This document shows, in pieces, positions 23,444 through 37,027 of a DNA stretch of 64,000 bases. The position numbers were made by a program, and so were the translations under genes. Every line of letters starts with the position of its first letter. Position 1 is the stretch's first letter. The notes beneath the pieces are model-generated. The model did no database searches and had not been told where the DNA came from. It worked only from the letters and a program-made list of their open reading frames with translations. Source of the stretch: Hydractinia symbiolongicarpus (lineage: Eukaryota; Cnidaria; Hydrozoa; Anthoathecata; Hydractiniidae); NCBI RefSeq assembly GCF_029227915.1, contig NC_079881.1:25769501-25833500 (forward strand), written 5' to 3'.

Positions 23444-26400
23444 AATCGTTTGGGAAATGAGTTTACTCCCTGGGTACTTTTTTTGTATACTTTTCACTGT
23501 ACGGGCCAAGTCCGTGATATACGGAAAATCCCAGGTTTTCGTTTGCCGGCGATTAAACTCCTTTTATTCAGCGTCTCATCAAAAATGAAATCGTTTTTAA
23601 AAACTACAAGTCTTATGCGTTTTAGTGGTAAAAAATTAATTTAAAAAATCGTTCGGGAAATGAGTTTACTCCCAGTTTAATTTCTTTGTATACATTTGAC
23701 TATACGGGTCAAGCCCGGGATTTAAGGCAAATCGCGGGTTTTCGTTTGCCGGCGATTAAAATCCTTTTATTCAGCGTCTCATCAAAAATGAAATCATTTT
23801 TGAAAACTACAAGTCTCATGCGTTTTAGTGGTGAAGAAATAATTTAAAAAATCGTTCGGAAAATGAGTTTACTCCCTGGGTATTTTCTTTGTATACATTC
23901 GACTATACGGCCAAGCCCGGGATTTACGGGAAATCGCGGGTTTTCGTTTGCCGGCGATTAAACTCCTTTTATTCAGCGTCTAATCAAAAACGAAATCATT
24001 TTTGAAAACTACAAGTCTCATGCGTTTTAGTGGTGAAAAAATAATTTAAAGAATCGTTTGGGAAATTAGTTTACTCCCTGGGTACTTTCTTTGTATACTT
24101 TTCACTGTACGGGCCGAGTCCGTGATATACGGAAAATCGCGGGTTTTCGTTTGCCGGCGATTAAACTCCTTTTATTCAGCGTCTCATCAAAAATGAAATC
24201 ATTTTTTAAAACTACAAGTCTCATGCGTTTTAGTGGTGAAAAAATAATTTAAAGAATCGTTCGGGAAGTGAGTTTACTTCCTGGGTACTTTCTTTGTATA
24301 CTTTTGACTATACGGGCGGAGTCCGGGATTTACGGGAAATTGCGGGTTTTCGTTTGCCGGCGATTAAACTCCTTTCATTAAGCGTCTCATCAAAAATGAA
24401 ATCGTTTTCAAAAACTACAAGTCTCATGCGTTTTAGTGGTGAAAAAATAATTTAAAGAATCGTTCGGGAAATGAGTTTACTTCCTGGGTACTTTCTTTGT
24501 ATACTTTTGACTATACGGGCGGAGTCCGGGATTTACGGGAAATTGCGGGTTTTCGTTTGCCGGCGATTAAACTCCTTTTATTCAGCGTCTCGTCAAAAAT
24601 GAAATCGTTTTTAAAAACTACAAGTCTTATGCGTTTTAGTGGTAAAAAATAATTTAAAAAATCGTTCGGGAAATGAGTTTACTCCCAGTTTAATTTCTTT
24701 GTATACATTTGACTATACGGGTCAAGCCCGGGAATTACGGCAAATCGCGGGTTTTCGTTTGCCGGCGATTAAAATCCTTTTATTCAGCGTCTCATCAAAA
24801 ATGAAATCATTTTTGAAAACTACAAGTCTCATGCCTTTTAGTGGTGAAGAAATAATTTAAAAAATCGTTCGGCAAATGAGTTTACTCCCTGGGTATTTTC
24901 TTTGTATACATTCGACTATACGGCCAAGCCCGGGATTTACGGGAAATCGCGGGTTTTCGTTTGCCGGCGATTAAACTCCTTTTATTCAGCGTCTCATCAA
25001 AAACGAAATCATTTTTGAAAACTACAAGTCTCATGCGTTTTAGTGGTGAAAAAATAATTTAAAGAATCGTTTGGGAAATGAGTTTACTCCCTGGGTACTT
25101 TTTTTGTATACTTTTGACTATACGGGCGGAGTCCGGGATTTACGGGAAATTGCGGGTTTTCGTTTGCCGGCGATTAAACTCCTTTCATTAAACGTCTCAT
25201 CAAAAATGAAATCGTTTTTAAAAACTACAAGTCTTATGCGTTTTAGTGGTAAAAAATTAATTTAAAAAATCGTTCGGGAAATGAGTTTACTCCCAGTTTA
25301 ATTTCTTTGTATACATTTGACTATACGGGTCAAGCCCGGGATTTACGGCAAATCGCGGGTTTTCGTTTGCCGGCGATTAAAATCCTTTTATTCAGCGTCT
25401 CATCAAAAATGAAATCATTTTTGAAAACTACAAGTCTCATGCCTTTTAGTGGTGAAGAAATAATTTAAAAAATCGTTCGGCAAATGAGTTTACTCCCTGG
25501 GTATTTTCTTTGTATACATTCGACTATACGGCCAAGCCCGGGATTTACGGGAAATCGCGGGTTTTCGTTTGCCGGCGATTAAACTCCTTTTATTCAGCGT
25601 CTCATCAAAAACGAAATCATTTTTGAAAACTACAAGTCTCATGCGTTTTAGTGGTGAAAAAATAATTTAAAGAATCGTTTGGGAAATGAGTTTACTCCCT
25701 GGGTACTTTTTTTGTATACTTTTCACTGTACGGGCCGAGTCCGTGATATACGGAAAATCCCAGGTTTTCGTTTGCCGGCGATTAAACTCCTTTTATTCAG
25801 CGTCTCATCAAAAATGAAATCATTTTTGAAAACTACAAGTCTCAGGCGTTATAGTGGTGAAAAAATAATTTAAAGAATCGTTCGGGAAGTGAGTTTACTT
25901 CCTGGGTACTTTCTTTGTATACTTTTGACTATACGGGCGGAGTCCGGGATTTACGGGAAATTGCGGGTTTTCGTTTGCCGGCGATTAAACTCCTTTCATT
26001 AAGCGTCTTATCAAAAATGAAATCGTTTTTAAAAACTACAAGTCTTATGCGTTTTAGTGGTAAAAAATTAATTTAAAAAATCGTTCGGGAAATGAGTTTA
26101 CTCCCAGTTTAATTTCTTTGTATACATTTGACTATACGGGTCAAGCCCGGGATTTACGGCAAATCGCGGGTTTTCGTTTGCCGGCGATTAAAATCCTTTT
26201 ATTCAGCGTCTCATCAAAAATGAAATCATTTTTGAAAACTACAAGTCTCATGCGTTTTAGTGGTGAAGAAATAATTTAAAAAATCGTTCGGAAAATGAGT
26301 TTACTCCCTGGGTATTTTCTTTGTATACATTCGACTATACGGCCAAGCCCGGGATTTACGGGAAATCGCGGGTTTTCGTTTGCCGGCGATTAAACTCCTT

Positions 26401-27092
26401 TTATTCAGCGTCTCATCAAAAACGAAATCATTTTTGGAAACTACAAGTCTCATGCGTTTTAGTGGTGAAAAAATAATTTAAAGAATCGTTTGGGAAATGA
26501 GTTTACTCCCTGGGTACTTTCTTTGTATACTTTTCACTGTACGGGCCGAGTCCGTGATATACGGAAAATCGCGGGTTTTCGTTTGCCGGCGATTAAACTC
26601 CTTTTATTCAGCGTCTCATCAAAAATGAAATCATTTTTGAAAACTACAAGTCTCATGCGTTTTAGTTGTGAAAAAAAAATTTAAAGAATCGTTCGGGAAG
26701 TGAGTTTACTTCCTGGGTACTTTCTTTGTATACTTTTGAATATACGGGCGGAGTCCGGGATTTACGGGAAATTGCGGGTTTTCGTTTGCCGGCGATTAAA
26801 CTCCTTTCATTAGGCGTCTCATCAAAAATGAAATCGTTTTCAAAAACTACAAGTCTTATGCGTTTTAGTGGTAAAAAATTAATTTAAAAAATCGTTCGGG
26901 AAATGAGTTTACTCCCAGTTTAATTTCTTTGTATACATTTGACTATACGGGTCAAGCCCGGGATTTACGGCAAATCGCGGGTTTTCGTTTGCCGGCGATT
27001 AAAATCCTTTTATTCAGCGTCTCATCAAAAATGAAATCATTTTTGAAAACTACAAGTCTCATGCGTTTTAGTGGTGAAGAAATAATTTAAAG
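22429..27092 (+). repeat. 4664-bp duplicated segment, copy 1
   Basis: Twenty-three monomers, beginning at the type E copy at 22,429, recur from 27,093 at an offset of 4664 bp. Shared private markers include TTTTCCGGCG (about 23,137 and 27,801), TTGCCTGCG (about 23,340 and 28,004), GATTTAAGG, GCGTCTAATC and GAAATTAGTTT. I saw only scattered differences, such as CGGGCCGAG against CGTGCCGAG at 28,774. The junction is a C monomer whose tail runs into E at 27,093. Confidence 0.88.
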
Positions 27093-30000
27093 AATCGTTT
27101 GGGAAATGAGTTTACTTCGTGGGTACTTTTTTTGTAAACTTTTCACTGTACGGGCCAAGTCCGGGATTTACGGGAAATCGCGGGTTTTCGTTTGCCGGCG
27201 ATTAAACTCCTTTTATTCAGCGTTTTATCAAAAACGAAATCATTTTTGAAAACTACAAGTCTCATGCGTTTTAGTGGTGAAAAAAATAATTTAAGGAATC
27301 GTTTGGGAAATGAGTTCACTCCCTGGGTACTTTCTTTGTATACTTTTCACTGTACGGGCCGAGTCCGTGATATACGGAAAATCCCGGGTTTTCGTTTGCC
27401 GGCGATTAAACTCCTTTTATTCAGCGTCTCATCAAAAATGAAATCATTTTTAAAAACTACAAGTCTCATGCGTTTTAGTGGTGAAAAAATAATTTAAAGA
27501 ATCGTTCGGGAAGTGAGTTTACTTCCTGGGTACTTTCTTTGTATACTTTTGACTATACGGGCGGAGTCCGGGATTTACGGGAAATTGCGGGTTTTCGTTT
27601 GCCGGCGATTAAACTCCTTTCATTAAGCGTCTCATCAAAAATGAAATCGTTTTTAAAAACTACAAGTCTTATGCGTTTTAGTGGTAAAAAATTAATTTAA
27701 AAAATCGTTCGGGAAATGAGTTTACTCCCAGTTTAATTTCTTTGTATACATTTGACTATACGGGTCAAGCCCGGGATTTACGGCAAATCGCGGGTTTTCG
27801 TTTTCCGGCGATTAAAATCCTTTTATTCAGCGTCTCATCAAAAATGAAATCATTTTTGAAAACTACAAGTCTCATGCCTTTTAGTGGTGAAGAAATAATT
27901 TAAAAAATCGTTCGGCAAATGAGTTTACTCCCTGGGTATTTTCTTTGTATACATTCGACTATACGGCCAAGCCCGGGATTTACGGGAAATCGCGGGTTTT
28001 CGTTTGCCTGCGATTAAACTCCTTTTATTCAGCGTCTCATCAAAAACGAAATCATTTTTGAAAACTACAAGTCTCATGCGTTTTAGTGGTGAAAAAATAA
28101 TTTAAAGAATCGTTTGGGAAATGAGTTTACTCCCTGGGTACTTTTTTTGTATACTTTTCACTGTACGGGCCAAGTCCGTGATATACGGAAAATCCCAGGT
28201 TTTCGTTTGCCGGCGATTAAACTCCTTTTATTCAGCGTCTCATCAAAAATGAAATCGTTTTTAAAAACTACAAGTCTTATGCGTTTTAGTGGTAAAAAAT
28301 TAATTTAAAAAATCGTTCGGGAAATGAGTTTACTCCCAGTTTAATTTCTTTGTATACATTTGACTATACGGGTCAAGCCCGGGATTTAAGGCAAATCGCG
28401 GGTTTTCGTTTGCCGGCGATTAAAATCCTTTTATTCAGCGTCTCATCAAAAATGAAATCATTTTTGAAAACTACAAGTCTCATGCGTTTTAGTGGTGAAG
28501 AAATAATTTAAAAAATCGTTCGGAAAATGAGTTTACTCCCTGGGTATTTTCTTTGTATACATTCGACTATACGGCCAAGCCCGGGATTTACGGGAAATCG
28601 CGGGTTTTCGTTTGCCGGCGATTAAACTCCTTTTATTCAGCGTCTAATCAAAAACGAAATCATTTTTGAAAACTACAAGTCTCATGCGTTTTAGTGGTGA
28701 AAAAATAATTTAAAGAATCGTTTGGGAAATTAGTTTACTCCCTGGGTACTTTCTTTGTATACTTTTCACTGTACGTGCCGAGTCCGTGATATACGGAAAA
28801 TCGCGGGTTTTCGTTTGCCGGCGATTAAACTCCTTTTATTCAGCGTCTCATCAAAAATGAAATCATTTTTTAAAACTACAAGTCTCATGCGTTTTAGTGG
28901 TGAAAAAATAATTTAAAGAATCGTTCGGGAAGTGAGTTTACTTCCTGGGTACTTTCTTTGTATACTTTTGACTATACGGGCGGAGTCCGGGATTTACGGG
29001 AAATTGCGGGTTTTCGTTTGCCGGCGATTAAACTCCTTTCATTAAGCGTCTCATCAAAAATGAAATCGTTTTCAAAAACTACAAGTCTCATGCGTTTTAG
29101 TGGTGAAAAAATAATTTAAAGAATCGTTCGGGAAATGAGTTTACTTCCTGGGTACTTTCTTTGTATACTTTTGACTATACGGGCGGAGTCCGGGATTTAC
29201 GGGAAATTGCGGGTTTTCGTTTGCCGGCGATTAAACTCCTTTTATTCAGCGTCTCGTCAAAAATGAAATCGTTTTTAAAAACTACAAGTCTTATGCGTTT
29301 TAGTGGTAAAAAATAATTTAAAAAATCGTTCGGGAAATGAGTTTACTCCCAGTTTAATTTCTTTGTATACATTTGACTATACGGGTCAAGCCCGGGAATT
29401 ACGGCAAATCGCGGGTTTTCGTTTGCCGGCGATTAAAATCCTTTTATTCAGCGTCTCATCAAAAATGAAATCATTTTTGAAAACTACAAGTCTCATGCCT
29501 TTTAGTGGTGAAGAAATAATTTAAAAAATCGTTCGGCAAATGAGTTTACTCCCTGGGTATTTTCTTTGTATACATTCGACTATACGGCCAAGCCCGGGAT
29601 TTACGGGAAATCGCGGGTTTTCGTTTGCCGGCGATTAAACTCCTTTTATTCAGCGTCTCATCAAAAACGAAATCATTTTTGAAAACTACAAGTCTCATGC
29701 GTTTTAGTGGTGAAAAAATAATTTAAAGAATCGTTTGGGAAATGAGTTTACTCCCTGGGTACTTTTTTTGTATACTTTTGACTATACGGGCGGAGTCCGG
29801 GATTTACGGGAAATTGCGGGTTTTCGTTTGCCGGCGATTAAACTCCTTTCATTAAACGTCTCATCAAAAATGAAATCGTTTTTAAAAACTACAAGTCTTA
29901 TGCGTTTTAGTGGTAAAAAATTAATTTAAAAAATCGTTCGGGAAATGAGTTTACTCCCAGTTTAATTTCTTTGTATACATTTGACTATACGGGTCAAGCC

Positions 30001-33000
30001 CGGGATTTACGGCAAATCGCGGGTTTTCGTTTGCCGGCGATTAAAATCCTTTTATTCAGCGTCTCATCAAAAATGAAATCATTTTTGAAAACTACAAGTC
30101 TCATGCCTTTTAGTGGTGAAGAAATAATTTAAAAAATCGTTCGGCAAATGAGTTTACTCCCTGGGTATTTTCTTTGTATACATTCGACTATACGGCCAAG
30201 CCCGGGATTTACGGGAAATCGCGGGTTTTCGTTTGCCGGCGATTAAACTCCTTTTATTCAGCGTCTCATCAAAAACGAAATCATTTTTGAAAACTACAAG
30301 TCTCATGCGTTTTAGTGGTGAAAAAATAATTTAAAGAATCGTTTGGGAAATGAGTTTACTCCCTGGGTACTTTTTTTGTATACTTTTCACTGTACGGGCC
30401 GAGTCCGTGATATACGGAAAATCCCAGGTTTTCGTTTGCCGGCGATTAAACTCCTTTTATTCAGCGTCTCATCAAAAATGAAATCATTTTTGAAAACTAC
30501 AAGTCTCAGGCGTTATAGTGGTGAAAAAATAATTTAAAGAATCGTTCGGGAAGTGAGTTTACTTCCTGGGTACTTTCTTTGTATACTTTTGACTATACGG
30601 GCGGAGTCCGGGATTTACGGGAAATTGCGGGTTTTCGTTTGCCGGCGATTAAACTCCTTTCATTAAGCGTCTTATCAAAAATGAAATCGTTTTTAAAAAC
30701 TACAAGTCTTATGCGTTTTAGTGGTAAAAAATTAATTTAAAAAATCGTTCGGGAAATGAGTTTACTCCCAGTTTAATTTCTTTGTATACATTTGACTATA
30801 CGGGTCAAGCCCGGGATTTACGGCAAATCGCGGGTTTTCGTTTGCCGGCGATTAAAATCCTTTTATTCAGCGTCTCATCAAAAATGAAATCATTTTTGAA
30901 AACTACAAGTCTCATGCGTTTTAGTGGTGAAGAAATAATTTAAAAAATCGTTCGGAAAATGAGTTTACTCCCTGGGTATTTTCTTTGTATACATTCGACT
31001 ATACGGCCAAGCCCGGGATTTACGGGAAATCGCGGGTTTTCGTTTGCCGGCGATTAAACTCCTTTTATTCAGCGTCTCATCAAAAACGAAATCATTTTTG
31101 GAAACTACAAGTCTCATGCGTTTTAGTGGTGAAAAAATAATTTAAAGAATCGTTTGGGAAATGAGTTTACTCCCTGGGTACTTTCTTTGTATACTTTTCA
31201 CTGTACGGGCGGAGTCCGGGATTTACGGGAAATTGCGGGTTTTCGTTTGCCGGCGATTAAACTCCTTTCATTAAGCGTCTCATCAAAAATGAAATCGTTT
31301 TCAAAAACTACAAGTCTCATGCGTTTTAGTGGTGAAAAAATAATTTAAAGAATCGTTCGGGAAATGAGTTTACTTCCTGGGTACTTTCTTTGTATACTTT
31401 TGACTATACGGGCGGAGTCCGGGATTTACGGGAAATTGCGGGTTTTCGTTTGCCGGCGATTAAACTCCTTTTATTCAGCGTCTCGTCAAAAATGAAATCG
31501 TTTTTAAAAACTACAAGTCTTATGCGTTTTAGTGGTAAAAAATAATTTAAAAAATCGTTCGGGAAATGAGTTTACTCCCAGTTTAATTTCTTTGTATACA
31601 TTTGACTATACGGGTCAAGCCCGGGAATTACGGCAAATCGCGGGTTTTCGTTTGCCGGCGATTAAAATCCTTTTATTCAGCGTCTCATCAAAAATGAAAT
31701 CATTTTTGAAAACTACAAGTCTCATGCCTTTTAGTGGTGAAGAAATAATTTAAAAAATCGTTCGGCAAATGAGTTTACTCCCTGGGTATTTTCTTTGTAT
31801 ACATTCGACTATACGGCCAAGCCCGGGATTTACGGGAAATCGCGGGTTTTCGTTTGCCGGCGATTAAACTCCTTTTATTCAGCGTCTCATCAAAAACGAA
31901 ATCATTTTTGAAAACTACAAGTCTCATGCGTTTTAGTGGTGAAAAAATAATTTAAAGAATCGTTTGGGAAATGAGTTTACTCCCTGGGTACTTTTTTTGT
32001 ATACTTTTGACTATACGGGCGGAGTCCGGGATTTACGGGAAATTGCGGGTTTTCGTTTGCCGGCGATTAAACTCCTTTCATTAAACGTCTCATCAAAAAT
32101 GAAATCGTTTTTAAAAACTACAAGTCTTATGCGTTTTAGTGGTAAAAAATTAATTTAAAAAATCGTTCGGGAAATGAGTTTACTCCCAGTTTAATTTCTT
32201 TGTATACATTTGACTATACGGGTCAAGCCCGGGATTTACGGCAAATCGCGGGTTTTCGTTTGCCGGCGATTAAAATCCTTTTATTCAGCGTCTCATCAAA
32301 AATGAAATCATTTTTGAAAACTACAAGTCTCATGCCTTTTAGTGGTGAAGAAATAATTTAAAAAATCGTTCGGCAAATGAGTTTACTCCCTGGGTATTTT
32401 CTTTGTATACATTCGACTATACGGCCAAGCCCGGGATTTACGGGAAATCGCGGGTTTTCGTTTGCCGGCGATTAAACTCCTTTTATTCAGCGTCTCATCA
32501 AAAACGAAATCATTTTTGAAAACTACAAGTCTCATGCGTTTTAGTGGTGAAAAAATAATTTAAAGAATCGTTTGGGAAATGAGTTTACTCCCTGGGTACT
32601 TTTTTTGTATACTTTTCACTGTACGGGCCGAGTCCGTGATATACGGAAAATCCCAGGTTTTCGTTTGCCGGCGATTAAACTCCTTTTATTCAGCGTCTCA
32701 TCAAAAATGAAATCATTTTTGAAAACTACAAGTCTCAGGCGTTATAGTGGTGAAAAAATAATTTAAAGAATCGTTCGGGAAGTGAGTTTACTTCCTGGGT
32801 ACTTTCTTTGTATACTTTTGACTATACGGGCGGAGTCCGGGATTTACGGGAAATTGCGGGTTTTCGTTTGCCGGCGATTAAACTCCTTTCATTAAGCGTC
32901 TTATCAAAAATGAAATCGTTTTTAAAAACTACAAGTCTTATGCGTTTTAGTGGTAAAAAATTAATTTAAAAAATCGTTCGGGAAATGAGTTTACTCCCAG

Positions 33001-33985
33001 TTTAATTTCTTTGTATACATTTGACTATACGGGTCAAGCCCGGGATTTACGGCAAATCGCGGGTTTTCGTTTGCCGGCGATTAAAATCCTTTTATTCAGC
33101 GTCTCATCAAAAATGAAATCATTTTTGAAAACTACAAGTCTCATGCGTTTTAGTGGTGAAGAAATAATTTAAAAAATCGTTCGGAAAATGAGTTTACTCC
33201 CTGGGTATTTTCTTTGTATACATTCGACTATACGGCCAAGCCCGGGATTTACGGGAAATCGCGGGTTTTCGTTTGCCGGCGATTAAACTCCTTTTATTCA
33301 GCGTCTCATCAAAAACGAAATCATTTTTGGAAACTACAAGTCTCATGCGTTTTAGTGGTGAAAAAATAATTTAAAGAATCGTTTGGGAAATGAGTTTACT
33401 CCCTGGGTACTTTCTTTGTATACTTTTCACTGTACGGGCCGAGTCCGTGATATACGGAAAATCGCGGGTTTTCGTTTGCCGGCGATTAAACTCCTTTTAT
33501 TCAGCGTCTCATCAAAAATGAAATCATTTTTGAAAACTACAAGTCTCATGCGTTTTAGTTGTGAAAAAAAAATTTAAAGAATCGTTCGGGAAGTGAGTTT
33601 ACTTCCTGGGTACTTTCTTTGTATACTTTTGAATATACGGGCGGAGTCCGGGATTTACGGGAAATTGCGGGTTTTCGTTTGCCGGCGATTAAACTCCTTT
33701 CATTAGGCGTCTCATCAAAAATGAAATCGTTTTCAAAAACTACAAGTCTTATGCGTTTTAGTGGTAAAAAATTAATTTAAAAAATCGTTCGGGAAATGAG
33801 TTTACTCCCAGTTTAATTTCTTTGTATACATTTGACTATACGGGTCAAGCCCGGGATTTACGGCAAATCGCGGGTTTTCGTTTGCCGGCGATTAAAATCC
33901 TTTTATTCAGCGTCTCATCAAAAATGAAATCATTTTTGAAAACTACAAGTCTCATGCGTTTTAGTGGTGAAGAAATAATTTAAAA
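27093..33985 (+). repeat. 4664-bp segment copy 2 with nested 2229-bp duplication
   Basis: This copy of 22,429-27,092 holds an extra internal tandem copy. Markers ATTAAACGTCTC (29,851 and 32,080), CTCAGGCGTTATAG (about 30,507 and 32,736) and GCGTCTTATC repeat at 2229 bp. The join is an A/B hybrid at 31,148 (CACTGTACGGGCGGAG). After it, private changes of copy 1 reappear at offset 6893, the sum of 4664 and 2229, for example GTTGTGAAAAAAAAA at 26,666 and 33,559 and TTTGAATATACGG. Confidence 0.87.
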
Positions 33986-36418
33986 AATCGTTCGGAAAAT
34001 GAGTTTACTCCCTGGGTATTTTCTTTGTATACATTCGACTATACGGCCAAGCCCGGGATTTACGGGAAATCGCGGGTTTTCGTTTGCCGGCGATTAAACT
34101 CCTTTTATTCAGCGTCTCATCAAAAACGAAATCATTTTTGAAAACTACAAGTCTCATGCGTTTTAGTGGTGAAAAAATAATTTAAAGAATCGTTTGGGAA
34201 ATGAGTTTACTCCCTGGGTACTTTCTTTGTATACTTTTCACTGTACGGGCCGAGTCCGTGATATACGGAAAATCGCGGGTTTTCGTTTGCCGGCGATTAA
34301 ACTCCTTTTATTCAGCGTCTCATCAAAAATGAAATCATTTTTGAAAACTACAAGTCTCATGCGTTTTAGTGGTGAAAAAATAATTTAAAGAATCGTTCGG
34401 GAAGTGAGTTTACTCCCTGGGTACTTTCTTTGTATACATTTGACTATACGGGTCAAGCCCGGGATTTACGGCAAATCACGGGTTTTCGTTTGCCGGCGAT
34501 TAAATTCCTTTTATTCAGCGTCTCATAAAAAATGAAATCATTTTTGAAAACTACAAGTCTCATGCATCTTAGTGGTGAAAAAATAATTTAAAGAATCGTT
34601 TGGGAAATGAGTTTACTCCCTGGGTACTTTTTTTGTATACTTTTCACTGTACGGGCCGAGTCCGTGATATACGGAAAATCCCAGGTTTTCGTTTGCCGGC
34701 GATTAAACTCCTTTTATTCAGCGTCTCATCAAAAATGAAATCATTTTTGAAAACTACAAGTCTCATGCGTTATAGTGGTGAAAAAATAATTTAAAGAATC
34801 GTTCGGGAAGTGAGTTTACTTCCTGGGTACTTTCTTTGTATACTTTTGACTATACGGGCGGAGTCCGGGATTTACGGGAAATTGCAGGTTTTCGTTTGCC
34901 GGCGATTAAACTCCTTTCATTAAGCGTCTCATCAAAAATGAAATCGTTTTTAAAAACTACAAGTCTTATGCGTTTTAGTGGTAAAAAATTAATTTAAAAA
35001 ATCGTTCGGGAAATGAGTTTACTCCCAGTTTAATTTCTTTGTATACATTTGACTATACGGGTCAAGCCCGGGATTTACGGCAAATCGCGGGTTTTCGTTT
35101 GCCGGCGATTAAAATCCTTTTATTCAGCGTCTCATCAAAAATGAAATCATTTTTGAAAACTACAAGTCTCATGCGTTTTAGTGGTGAAGAAATAATTTAA
35201 AAAATCGTTCGGAAAATGAGTTTACTCCCTGGGTATTTTCTTTGTATACATTCGACTATACGGCCAAGCCCGGGATTTACGGGAAATCGCGGGTTTTCGT
35301 TTGCCGGCGATTAAACTCCTTTTATTCAGCGTCTCATCAAAAACGAAATCATTTTTGGAAACTACAAGTCTCATGCGTTTTAGTGGTGAAAAAATAATTT
35401 AAAGAATCGTTTGGGAAATGAGTTTACTTCCTGGGTACTTTCTTTGTATACTTTTCACTGTACGGGCCGAGTCCGTGATATACGGAAAATCGCGGGTTTT
35501 CGTTTGCCGGCGATTAAACTCCTTTTATTCAGCGTCTCATCAAAAATGAAATCATTTTTGAAAACTACAAGTCTCATGCGTTTTAGTGGTGAAAAAATAA
35601 TTTAAAGAATCGTTCGGGAAGTGAGTTTACTTCCTGGGTACTTTCTTTGTATACTTTTGACTATACGGGCGGAGTCCGGGATTTACGGGAAATTGCGGGT
35701 TTTCGTTTGCCGGCGATTAAACTCCTTTCATTAAGCGTCTCATCAAAAATGAAATCGTTTTCAAAAACTACAAGTCTTATGCGTTTTAGTGGTAAAAAAT
35801 TAATTTAAAAAATCGTTCGGGAAATGAGTTTACTCCCAGTTTAATTTCTTTGTATACATTTGACTATACGGGTTAAGCCTGGGATTTACGGCAAATCGCG
35901 GGTTTTCGTTTGCCGGCGATTAAAATCCTTTTATTCAGCGTCTCATCAAAAATGAAATCATTTTTGAAAACTACAAGTCTCATGCGTTTTAGTGGTGAAG
36001 AAATAATTTAAAAAATCGTTCGGAAAATGAGTTTACTCCCTGGGTATTTTCTTTGTATACATTCGACTATACGGCCAAGCCCGGGATTTACGGGAAATCG
36101 CGTGTTTTCGTTTGCCGGCGATTAAACTCCTTTTATTCAGCGTCTCATCAAAAACGAAATCATTTTTGAAAACTACAAGTCTCATGCGTTTTAGTGGTGA
36201 AAAAATAATTTAAAGAATCGTTTGGGAAATGAGTTTACTCCCTGGGTACTTTCTTTGTATACTTTTCACTGTACGGGCCGAGTCCGTGATATACGGAAAA
36301 TCGCGGGTTTTCGTTTGCCGGCGATTAAACTCCTTTTATTCAGCGTCTCATCAAAAATGAAATCATTTTTGAAAACTACAAGTCTCATGCGTTTTAGTGG
36401 TGAAAAAATAATTTAAAG

Positions 36419-36621
36419 AATCGTTCGGGAAGTGAGTTTACTCCCTGGGTACTTTCTTTGTATACATTTGACTATACGGGTCAAGCCCGGGATTTACGGC
36501 AAATCACGGGTTTTCGTTTGCCGGCGATTAAATTCCTTTTATTCAGCGTCTCATAAAAAATGAAATCATTTTTGAAAACTACAAGTCTCATGCGTCTTAG
36601 TGGTGAAAAAATAATTTAAAA
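36419..36621 (+). repeat. Type F monomer (reference copy, 203 bp)
   Basis: Type F combines a B-like start (CGGGAAGTGAG) with ATTTGACTATACGGGTCAAG, CAAATCACGGG, ATTAAATTCC, CTCATAAAAAATGAA and GCGTCTTAGTGG. The TCATAAAAAA change shortens the conserved dyad arms. It follows A and precedes G in A-F-G-H-D units. The earliest copies (5529, 8570, 10,800) start like A (TTTGGGAAATGAG) and have ACTAAACGGG, so they are hybrids or an older sub-type. Confidence 0.88.
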
Positions 36622-36824
36622 AATCGTTCGGGAAATGAGTTTACTCCCTGGGTACTTTCTTTGTATACATTCGACTATACGGGCCAAGACCGGGATTTAC
36701 GGGAAATCGCGGGTTTTTGTTTGCCAGCGATTAAACTTCTTTTATTCAGCGTCTCATCAAAAATGAAATCATTTTTGAAAACTACAAGTCTCATGCGTTT
36801 TAGTGGTGAAAAAATAATTTAAAG
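36622..36824 (+). repeat. Type G monomer (reference copy, 203 bp)
   Basis: Type G follows F. Its marks are ATTCGACTATACGGGCCAAG (ATTCAACTATACGG in the 5-11 kb copies), CGGGTTTTTGTTTGCCAGCG, which destroys the GCCGGC palindrome present in other types, and AAACTTCTTTT. In this copy and its 3853-bp duplicate the usual CAAGTCCGGG reads CAAGACCGGG. Confidence 0.88.
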
Positions 36825-37027
36825 AATCGTTCGGGAAGTGAGTTTACTTCCTGGGTACTTTCTTTGTATACTTTTGACTATACGGGCGGAGTCCGGGATT
36901 TACGGGAAATTGCGGGTTTTCGTTTGCCGGCGATTAAACTCCTTTCATTCAGCGTCTCGTCAAAAATGAAATCGTTTTTGAAAACTACAAGTCTCATGCG
37001 TTTTAGTGGTGAAGAAATAATTTAAAA
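36825..37027 (+). repeat. Type H monomer (reference copy, 203 bp)
   Basis: Type H has the left half of B (GAAGTGAGTTTACTTCC, GGGCGGAG, AAATTGCGGG) but CCTTTCATTCAGCGTCTCGTC and a C-like tail (CTCATGCGTTTT, GAAGAAATAATTTAAAA). It reads as an old B/C recombinant that became fixed. It sits before D in A-F-G-H-D and A-H-D units. Fusions with an A-type start occur at 12,088, 14,114 and 14,722; related A/B fusions are at 7354 and 10,395. Confidence 0.85.
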
